This document shows, piece after piece, positions 34,443 to 41,000 of a stretch of DNA of 41,694 nucleotides. Below the pieces are notes generated by a model. That model saw only the letters and a list, made by a program, of their open reading frames with translations, did no database searches and had not been told where the DNA came from. The translations under genes and the position numbers were made by a program. Position 1 is the stretch's first letter. Every line of letters starts with the position of its first letter. The stretch spans positions 1-41,694 of the forward strand of contig JAPKMO010000028.1 of NCBI GenBank assembly GCA_026645945.1, read 5' to 3'. The stretch comes from Anaerolineae bacterium. GTDB lineage: Bacteria; Chloroflexota; Anaerolineae; Aggregatilineales; Phototrophicaceae.

Positions 34443-34781
34443 TCAGCCTTCAGCCGGTTTTGACTCTGTTTTGAGGAAAATTTTCCAATCCACGCTGCCG
34501 GCGTCGTACAGCGGGCGGTCGTCTACGTCATCCACAATGCCGACCACCGCCGCGTCCACCGGCACGAACTCCACCGGCAGGGCGAAGGCCGCCTCTTTAG
34601 ACGCGACCACGAATACCAGTTCATCCATACCGGCCTGGTTGGTGGCGTCCACCGCGACGTAGGCTTCGCCGTCCGGCTGGCGGTGAATATCCAGCGGCTG
34701 CACGATCAGGAACTTGACACCTTCCAGACCGCGATACTTTTTTGTGCTGACCAGATTGCCGATCACACGCGCAAATTTCAT
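34443..34781 (-). CDS. EutN/CcmL-family microcompartment vertex protein (BMC-P), copy 1
   Basis: 112 residues. MKFARVIGNLVSTKKYRGLEGVKFLIVQPLDIHRQPDGEAYVAVDATNQAGMDELVFVVASKEAAFA ... VPVDAAVVGIVDDVD is a clear EutN/CcmL sequence; the last 25 residues (YDAGSVDWKIFLKTESKPAEG) are an extra tail that might dock a partner. Its ATG overlaps the stop of the TIR-HEAT gene (ATGA), so the two are made together. The pair of different pentamer genes is normal in real BMC loci, but here they lack shell hexamers nearby. Confidence 0.9.
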   Translation of the reverse strand: MKFARVIGNLVSTKKYRGLEGVKFLIVQPLDIHRQPDGEAYVAVDATNQAGMDELVFVVASKEAAFALPVEFVPVDAAVVGIVDDVDDRPLYDAGSVDWKIFLKTESKPAEG

Positions 34782-35953
34782 CGCTGACCTCTCGGAAACT
34801 GGCGGCGCGGTTCGTCCAGCCGGGTGGTCGCTTTGCCCTGCCAGCGGTGGTAGGCGATCATCGCTTCCGGCGTGCCGATTCGCTGGAGCATGTCCGCCGC
34901 GATGGTCGCCACGTTGGTATCACGGCTTTGTAGGCACTCAATCAGTTTCGGCACAGCCATTTCGCCCATACTTTCCAGCGCATGAGCAATCGCCTGCCGC
35001 ACCACATCATTTTTGTCGGTCATACCTTCAATCAGCGCCGGCACTGCCGCCGGCTCGCGCATCCCGGACAGCGCCTCTGCCGCGCTGCGCCGCACTTTCC
35101 AGTCATCATCCTTGAGCGCGACGGCCAGCCCCGGCACGGCAGCCTCGCCGATTTTACTGAGCGCGCCGGAGGCCGCCCAGCGGATGTTGCCATCGGCGTC
35201 CTTGTTCATCGCCCGCAGCAGTTCCGGCACGGCGGTCGGGTCGCCGATTTCGCCCAGGGCTTTGGCCGCCGCTGCGCGCAGGCGGGCGTCGTCGTCGTGC
35301 AGGGCGTCCAGCAGCCCCGGCACGGCGGCTTTTTCCTGGTGATTGGTCTGTTTGGTCAGCAGAAAGGCAGCATCCACCCGCACATCGCGTAAAGGATGCT
35401 GCACCGCACCCACCAGCGCCGCATAAGCAGAGGGGTGGTTCATCTGCGCCAAGCTTTTAAGCGCCTGTCGGCGTTCGTCGGCGTTGGGGCTGTCCAGCGC
35501 CGCCACCGCCCCGCGCACCGCCGGCGGCGCATCCCGCGCGACGGATACGGTGTACGGCTGGTGTTCGCCCTGGATTTCCCACAGCCGCCGCACCAGTTTA
35601 TCCCAGGGCGGGCGAGTGCGGTCGGTAAAATCCAGGTACTGCAGCATTTCAAGCTGAGGATGCAGGTTGTCGGTCGGGCGCAGCAGCACCGGCACGACCT
35701 TTATGCCCGCCCCCTGCGCGAATGCCCATTCGTAGGTGACGTACTCGGAAGATTTCGCCTCCGGCGAGATCACCAGCACCAGCGCAAAAGCCTCTTTGAT
35801 CGCCTGGTTGATCGCCTCGCGCCAGTTTTCCCCAGCGCGCAGATGTTCCGTATCCAGCCAGACGGTGAACCCGGCCAACTGCAACTGCCGCATGAGCATA
35901 TCGGCAAAAACTTCATCTTCGTGTTTATAAGAAACAAAAATGTGCTGGCTCAT
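34778..35953 (-). CDS. TIR - HEAT-repeat protein
   Basis: 391 residues. TIR domain 1-130: HIFVSYKHEDEVFADMLMRQL, VWLDTEHLRAGENWREAI, VLVISPEAKSSEYVTYEW with Glu75 at the NADase position, KVVPVLLRP. After a short linker, six or more HEAT/PBS-lyase-type repeats (about 145-365; for example VPGLLDALHDDDARLRAAAAKALGEIGDP) form an alpha-solenoid. No membrane helix, so cytosolic, unlike the two TIR-WD40 proteins. TIR-solenoid proteins may act as NAD-degrading or scaffold proteins; activity here is unproven. Second gene of the operon, coupled by ATGA to the BMC-P gene and 39 bp after a small HEAT protein. Confidence 0.92.
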   Translation of the reverse strand: MSQHIFVSYKHEDEVFADMLMRQLQLAGFTVWLDTEHLRAGENWREAINQAIKEAFALVLVISPEAKSSEYVTYEWAFAQGAGIKVVPVLLRPTDNLHPQLEMLQYLDFTDRTRPPWDKLVRRLWEIQGEHQPYTVSVARDAPPAVRGAVAALDSPNADERRQALKSLAQMNHPSAYAALVGAVQHPLRDVRVDAAFLLTKQTNHQEKAAVPGLLDALHDDDARLRAAAAKALGEIGDPTAVPELLRAMNKDADGNIRWAASGALSKIGEAAVPGLAVALKDDDWKVRRSAAEALSGMREPAAVPALIEGMTDKNDVVRQAIAHALESMGEMAVPKLIECLQSRDTNVATIAADMLQRIGTPEAMIAYHRWQGKATTRLDEPRRQFPRGQR

Positions 35954-35992
35954 CTTGCACTCCTGACAGCCAATAGCGTGGCCGGGGTCGAG

Positions 35993-36247
35993 CTAAACGT
36001 TTACGTCGCCGCCCATTTTTTCTCGCCAGTGGGCGACGGCGGCCAGCGCCCCCGGTGTGGCGATGTGTTCAAGCGCCTCGGCGGCGGCTTTTTGCGCTTC
36101 GGGATTTTTATCGTTTAACCGCGCGATCAGCCCCGGCACTGCCGGCGCGCCGATTTCTATCAGCGCATTGATCGCCTTACGGCGCGGGATCGCATAGCGG
36201 CTGCTCAGGTCGCGCAGCAGCCGGTTGATTTCACGCTCGTCGCTCAT
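35993..36247 (-). CDS. Small HEAT-repeat protein
   Basis: 84 residues; GAGGT upstream of the ATG. About two HEAT repeats: YAIPRRKAINALIEIGAPAVPGLIARLNDKNPEAQKAAAEALEHIATPGALAAVAHWREKMGG. The end (TPGALAAVAHWR) resembles the end of the TIR-HEAT solenoid (TPEAMIAYHRWQ), so it may have arisen from it or cap it. First gene of the five-gene TIR/BMC-P operon. Confidence 0.85.
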   Translation of the reverse strand: MSDEREINRLLRDLSSRYAIPRRKAINALIEIGAPAVPGLIARLNDKNPEAQKAAAEALEHIATPGALAAVAHWREKMGGDVNV

Positions 36248-36305
36248 CGTTTTTTGACCTCGCTTGCAAGCACTACGGCAATTGTAACACGATTGCCCCC
36301 ATTCC

Positions 36306-36523
36306 GAACACGAAACCAGGGCGATTGCATATCCAATCTTAACTGGCTCATGGCCCTTTCAGACCCCTCCCCAGCCCTCCCCGTATACGGGGAGGGGGGG
36401 ACGAGTCACGCCAGCATTCATCCTCCCCTGTATACGGGGGAGGTGTCCCGAAGGGCGGAGGGGGTCGAGAAGCAGATTGAGAACACTTGTACCGTTTATA
36501 TGCGATTGCCCTGAACACGAAAC
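36306..36523. mobile_element. MITE-like element with 11-bp flanking direct repeats
   Basis: GAACACGAAAC occurs at 36306-36316 and again at 36513-36523, a likely target-site duplication. Inside, CAGGGCGATTGCATAT (36317-36332) faces ATATGCGATTGCCCTG (36498-36513), imperfect inverted ends matching at 14 of 16. The roughly 196-bp interior has two GTATAC-centred palindromes, the first perfect (CCCTCCCC-GTATAC-GGGGAGGG, 36375-36396) and the second near-perfect (about 36422-36443). It has no transposase and must be mobilised in trans. It lies between the HEAT operon start and the riboswitch promoter; apparent reading frames in it are artefacts of the repeat. Confidence 0.7.
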
Positions 36524-36531
36524 AGCCGCGC

Positions 36532-36560
36532 TTGACACCCCAAACCATACGTGTTACGAT
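36532..36560 (+). promoter_or_regulatory. Strong sigma70-type promoter of the SAM riboswitch transcript
   Basis: Perfect TTGACA (36532-36537), 17-bp spacer, TACGAT (36555-36560, four of six). Initiation about 36567, ten bases before the riboswitch stem. Confidence 0.75.
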
Positions 36561-36576
36561 GCACCACAACAATCTA

Positions 36577-36680
36577 TTCTCATCACGAGCGACGGAGGGA
36601 ACGGCCCTGTGAAGTCGCGGCAACCCCCGAAGCGTCGGGACGGTGCCAAGTCCGGCAGGCAAACACCTGGAAGATGAGCG
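36577..36680 (+). promoter_or_regulatory. SAM-I (S-box) riboswitch
   Basis: P1 stem CTCATC (36579-36584) pairs with GATGAG (36673-36678). The conserved core is present in order: GGAGGGA, GGCCCTGTGAAG, CGGCAACC, GGTGCCAAGTCC, GGCAGG, GGAAGATGAG. These are the hallmark SAM-I sequences for binding S-adenosylmethionine. With a promoter before it and a terminator after it, it should stop transcription when SAM is plentiful. The expected target is methionine biosynthesis; the first gene after it is a toxin-antitoxin remnant and metH begins about 1.3 kb on. Confidence 0.93.
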
Positions 36681-36703
36681 CAGACGACGATTGACGACCC
36701 ATG

Positions 36704-36729
36704 CGCTCCTTCCACAAAGGGGCGTTTTT
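36704..36729 (+). terminator. Riboswitch expression-platform terminator
   Basis: CGCTCCTT (36704-36711), loop CCACA, AAGGGGCG (36717-36724), eight pairs with one G-T wobble, followed by TTTTT (36725-36729). It lies 24 nt after the aptamer, the usual place for a SAM-dependent terminator. Confidence 0.8.
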
Positions 36730-36779
36730 GTTTGGCGTGACAAGGCACGCGGGATGAGTGAATAGAGGAGATGACGATT

Positions 36780-37022
36780 ATGGCAGATATGACACTCGAA
36801 CAGGAAATTTTGGAAATAGTGCAGCGGATGACACCGGAGCAGCAGCAGCGAGCCTTAGAGTATGCGCGCAGTCTATCTCGTCCGCGCGGCATATCCGGCA
36901 AGGAATTTATTGCGCGCACCCGCGACATCTCGATTTCAGCGGATGATCTTGAAGCCATGAAGCAGGCGATTGAAGAGGACTGCGAGAGGATCGACTCGGA
37001 TGAGTGGGAATTTCCTGCTTGA
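36780..37022 (+). CDS. VapB-like antitoxin of a decayed toxin-antitoxin module
   Basis: 80 residues from MADMTLEQEILEIVQRM. GAGGAG (36765-36770) is 9 nt before this ATG but touches the in-frame ATG at 36771, so the later start is chosen. An acidic helical protein with MTPEQQQRALEYARSL and a C-terminal EAMKQAIEEDCERIDSDEWEF, the usual arrangement of short antitoxins paired with PIN toxins. Its last 23 bases overlap the toxin reading frame. It is the first gene behind the SAM riboswitch. Confidence 0.75.
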   Translation: MADMTLEQEILEIVQRMTPEQQQRALEYARSLSRPRGISGKEFIARTRDISISADDLEAMKQAIEEDCERIDSDEWEFPA

Positions 37023-37287
37023 CACGAATGCAGCCAGTGCTTATCTCGCTCAGGATGCGACATTATTGGCGATTATTGAAGCCGCTGACGAAATTTTTGT
37101 TCCGGCAGTTGTGTTAGGTGAGTTTTTTATGGCGTTGAGAAGTCGGGGCGAGTAGAGGCTAATCGTAGAAATGCCGCCGCACAACGATACGTGGATTGCA
37201 GCCATCGCCATGCAGCACGGTTTAACGGTGCTGACCCGCGACAAACATTTTGACGATGTAGATGGACTGGCGAAACAGGGATGGTAA
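37000..37287 (+). pseudogene. VapC-like PIN-domain toxin, internally deleted and with an in-frame stop
   Basis: Begins ATG at 37000 within the antitoxin gene: MSGNFLLDTNAASAYLAQD..., ADEIFVPAVVLGEFFMALRSRGE, then TAG at 37153-37155. The same frame resumes at once with the second half of a PIN domain: MPPHNDTWIAAIAMQHGLTVLTRDKHFDDVDGLAKQGW and TAA at 37285. The roughly 45 residues that normally join these halves in VapC are missing. The acidic residues (D in LLDTN, E in LGEF, D in NDTW, D in TRDKHF) are all still there. A full toxin would be about 130-140 residues. Interpreted as a dead toxin beside an intact antitoxin. Confidence 0.85.
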
Positions 37288-37348
37288 CGCGCGCCTGTTG
37301 AATGGGGAATCTCGTTGAAACACACTAACGATAAACCGAGACATCCTG

Positions 37349-37681
37349 ATGCAAATCCCGAACTGTGAACGCGCTATCGTTGACATTGTGAAATTGCGGG
37401 ACTACTGCCTCAACCTCGATCATATCAGGGGTCGCCATAAAGCCAGAGTATTTCTCAATGTGCTTGGGCTGACGGTGAATGATGCGGGATTCCTGCACGA
37501 GGAACTGCTCAAAGCTGCCTGCAATGATGGAGCTGTGATTGGCGAACGGGATGAATTTGGACAGCGATATCGGCTGGATTTTGCAGTAGCCGTTAATGAG
37601 AAAAAGGCCATTGTTCGCAGCCTGTGGATTATTCGCTCTTTGGAAGATGTTCCACGATTGACAAGCTGTTATGTACTTTGA
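37349..37681 (+). CDS. DUF6883-type protein
   Basis: 110 residues. The pattern KLRDYCLNLDHIRGRHKARVFLNVLGLTVNDAGFLHEELLKAA ... DEFGQRYRLDFAV ... AIVRSLWIIRSLEDVPRLTSCYVL fits the DUF6883 family (xKLxxYLLxxxHxxGRHKARxF; RSLWIIRxxEDxPRLxSCY). No signal or membrane helix. Function unknown. The next gene, 11 bp on, is DUF4926, which is its frequent partner, so the two may work as a pair. The ribosome-binding site is weak. The 61 bp before it show nothing notable. Confidence 0.78.
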   Translation: MQIPNCERAIVDIVKLRDYCLNLDHIRGRHKARVFLNVLGLTVNDAGFLHEELLKAACNDGAVIGERDEFGQRYRLDFAVAVNEKKAIVRSLWIIRSLEDVPRLTSCYVL

Positions 37682-37692
37682 GAGGTGAGGTA

Positions 37693-37905
37693 ATGCTGCA
37701 ATTACTGGATGTTGTCGCCCTGACCGAAGATTTACCGGAGCGCGACCTGCTGCGCGGGCAGGTTGGAACGATTGTCGAGATTCTTGCGCCGGATGCATAC
37801 GAAGTCGAATTCAGTGATAACAACGGGCGCACCTATGCCATGCTGGCGCTGCGCGGTGACCAGTTGATGGTGCTGCACTACGAGCCGGCGCAAAAGGCTG
37901 GGTAA
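37693..37905 (+). CDS. DUF4926 protein
   Basis: 70 residues from MLQLLDVVALTEDLPERDLLRGQVGTIVEIL; start fixed by GAGGTGAGG just upstream. The small SH3-like beta-barrel pattern (DVVALTEDLPExxLxRGQVGTIVExLxxxxYEVEFSDxxGRTYAxxxLxxxQLMVL) is characteristic of DUF4926. No known activity. Paired with the DUF6883 gene; the two are likely co-transcribed and might be a toxin-antitoxin-like or regulatory pair (inference). Confidence 0.85.
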   Translation: MLQLLDVVALTEDLPERDLLRGQVGTIVEILAPDAYEVEFSDNNGRTYAMLALRGDQLMVLHYEPAQKAG

Positions 37906-37949
37906 TGCGCGGCCAGCCCCTTCAGTGGGCTTACCTGTCTTTACTGGAA

Positions 37950-37972
37950 GCCGGGGGTTTTGAACCCTCGGC
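37950..37972. repeat. Hairpin before metH
   Basis: GCCGGGGGTT (37950-37959), loop TTG, AACCCTCGGC (37963-37972), one mismatch in ten pairs. No T-run follows, so it is not a standard terminator. The adjoining CAGTGGGCTTA (about 37923) repeats half of the palindrome found between aceB and aceA. Confidence 0.5.
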
Positions 37973-38017
37973 GGCGGAACGAGCAAACAGCGTAAGAAAA
38001 CGGAGAACACGTAATTC

Positions 38018-41000
38018 ATGACCACCACCCGCACCTACACCAACCGGCGCTATCTGGACGCGATTGCCGATCATATCGTCATCTTCGACGGCGCGATGGG
38101 GACGAGCATCCAAAAGTTCAACCTGACGGCGGCAGACTTCGGCGGCGAGCGTTACAACGGCTGCAACGATTATCTGGTCATCACCCGCCCGGACGTGATC
38201 GAGGCCATCCATGCGTCGTTCCTGGCCGTCGGCAGCGAGGCGGTGGAGACGGATACCTTTCGCGGCAACCGGCTGACGCTGGCCGAATACGGCCTGGGCG
38301 ACCGCGTGCTGGAGATCAACCGCGCGGCGGCGCAGATCGCCCGGCGCGTCTGCGACCGTTTTGAGGCCGAAACCGGCATCCCGCGTTTTGTGGCCGGCAG
38401 CATCGGCCCGTCCGGCAAGCTGCCCAGCGGCAATGACCCCGACCTGAGCAATATCACCTTTGAAGAACTGGCGGACGTATTTTACGAACAGGCGCGCGGG
38501 CTGGTCGAGGGCGGCGCAGACCTGCTGCTGGTGGAAACCAGCCAGGATATTCTGGAAGTTAAGGCGGCGGTGGCGGGCATCAACCGTTATTTCGAGGATG
38601 CCGGCGTGCGGATTCCGCTGCAATGTCAGGTGACGCTGGACACTACCGGGCGTATGCTGTTTGGCACGGACATCGCCTCGGCGCTGGCGACGTTGGAGGC
38701 GCTGCCGATTGATGTGATCGGCATGAACTGTTCCACCGGGCCGGAATACATGCGCGCGCCGATTCAATATCTGGTCGAACACAGCCGCCTGCCCATCAGT
38801 GTGCTGCCCAATGCCGGGCTGCCGATCAACGTGGACGGCGAAGCGGTCTACCCGATGGAGCCGGAGCCGTTCAGCGACATGGTTTCGGAGTTCGCCCGCT
38901 GGGGTGTCAACGTCGTCGGCGGCTGCTGCGGCACGCGCCCGGAACACCTGGACGCGCTGTACCGCAAGGTGCATGGGCATTCGTATGCAGAATTGCTGGC
39001 ATCGCGACACCTGCCCTCACCCCAACCCCCTCTCTCTCAGGGCGAGGAGCCTAAACAGCAGGCTTTTCCCCCCTTCTCCATAAGGGAGAAGGGGACGGGA
39101 GATGAGAGCATCAACCTTACCCCGCCCAGGCCCCGCGCCCCCCAGCACGAACCCGCCGCATCCAGCGGCATGACAGCCACGCTGATGCAGCAGAACCCCG
39201 GCCCAACGCTGATCGGCGAGCGCGTCAACAGCCAGGGCAGCCGCAAGGTCAAACAGCTTTTACTGGCCGAAGATTACGACAGCATCGTGCAGATTGCCGT
39301 TGACCAGGTGAACAGCGGCGCGCACATGCTGGATGTATGCGTGGCGCTGACCGAACGCGCCGACGAAAAAGAGCAGATGCAGGCGCTCGTCAAAAAACTC
39401 TCGCTGGCCGTCAGCGCGCCGCTGATCTTCGATACCACCGAGGCCGACGTGGCCGAAGCGGCGTTGGCCCTGTATCCAGGGCGCGGCATCATCAACGGCA
39501 ACAACCTGGAAAACGGTCGGGAGCGGATAGATAAAATTCTGCCGATTGCTAAAAAACATGGCGCGGCGGTCATCTCGATGACCATTGACGAAGAAGGCAT
39601 GGCGCACAGCCGCGAACGCAAATACGCTATCGCCCGGCGCATCCACGACATCGCCGTAAACGAATACGGCCTGAGGCCGGAAGACCTAATTTTTGATACG
39701 TTGGTGTTCACGCTGACCACCGGCCAGGAAGAACTGCGGAACAGCGCCATCGAAACCATCGAGAGCATCCGGCTTATCAAACAAAATCTGCCCGGCGTGT
39801 TAACCTCGCTGGGCGTGAGCAACGTCAGCTTCGGCGTCACCCCGGCGGCGCGCGGCGTATTAAACAGCGTGTTCCTGTACCACGCCGTCCAGGCCGGGCT
39901 GGACATGGCAATTGTTAACCCCGCGCATATCACCCCTTATGCGGAAATTCCCGCCGAGCAGCGCAAGCTGGCCGATGACCTGATTTTTAACACTGATCCC
40001 GACGCGCTGCCGCGTTTCATCCAGTATTTTGAGCAGAACGCGGTGGCGGCGGGCGGTAAGGAAGTCGAAGACCCAACCGCCGACATGACCAGCGAGCAGG
40101 CGCTCCACTGGCAGATCGTCCACCGCAAAAAAGACGGCGTGGAAGCCCTCATTGATGACTGCCTGACGCGCCAGGATGCCGTCGGCGTGCTGAACAATGT
40201 GCTGCTGCCGGCCATGAAGGAAGTGGGCGACAAGTTCGGCGCGGGCGAGTTAATCCTGCCCTTCGTGCTGCAAAGCGCCGAGGTGATGAAAAAGTCGGTC
40301 GCCTACCTGGAAACCTTCATGGACAAGGTGGAAGGTTCGACCAAAGGCGTGGTCGTGCTGGCGACGGTTTACGGCGATGTGCATGACATCGGCAAAAACC
40401 TGGTTAAAACCATCCTCAGCAATAACGGCTATACCGTTCACGACCTGGGCAAGCAGGTTCCGGCCAACACCATCATCGAGAAGGCGCAGGAATACAACGC
40501 CGACGCCATCGGCCTGAGCGCCCTGCTGGTCAGCACCTCCAAACAGATGCCGCTGATCGTTAACGAACTGGCGCGGCGCGGCCTATCGTATCCGGTTTTG
40601 ATCGGCGGCGCGGCCATCAACCGCAGGTTCGGGCGGCGCATCCTGTTCCTTGAGGAAACGAACCAGCCTTACGAGCCGGGCGTATTCTATTGTAAAGACG
40701 CTTTTGAGGGGCTGTCGGTGATGGACAAACTGGCCGACCCGCAGGAGCGCGGCGACTTCGTAGGGCAGATTTTCGCCGAAGCGTTTGAGGAAATGGGCAA
40801 ACCCGCGCCGGTCAAACGCGCGGTTACGCCGGGAACGCGCACCGTTCGCCCTGCGCCGAGTATCCCGACGCCGCCCTTCTGGGGGCCCAAAACCATCCTG
40901 GAAATGCCGCTGGAGATTGTCTTTAAATACCTGCACAAACCGGAACTGTTCCGCTTGTCCTGGGGCGCAAAAAACACCCAGGGTGACGAATGGGCGCGGC

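Noticed and set aside
36254-36514. An 86-residue plus-strand reading frame (and an opposite-strand one at 36348-36743)
   Set aside because: Both run through the palindromes of the MITE-like element; the composition is that of the repeat and there is no good ribosome-binding site or family resemblance.
36554-37063. A 169-residue minus-strand reading frame
   Set aside because: It lies antisense to the SAM-I riboswitch, its terminator and the antitoxin gene, all of which have direct support.
37153-37155. In-frame TAG in the PIN toxin as a recoded (pyrrolysine-type) codon
   Set aside because: The central part of the domain is missing at the same point, so readthrough would not restore a normal PIN fold; decay is simpler.
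37950-37972. Rho-independent terminator between DUF4926 and metH
   Set aside because: The stem is followed by GGCGGAACG, not a T-run, so it is kept only as a hairpin.
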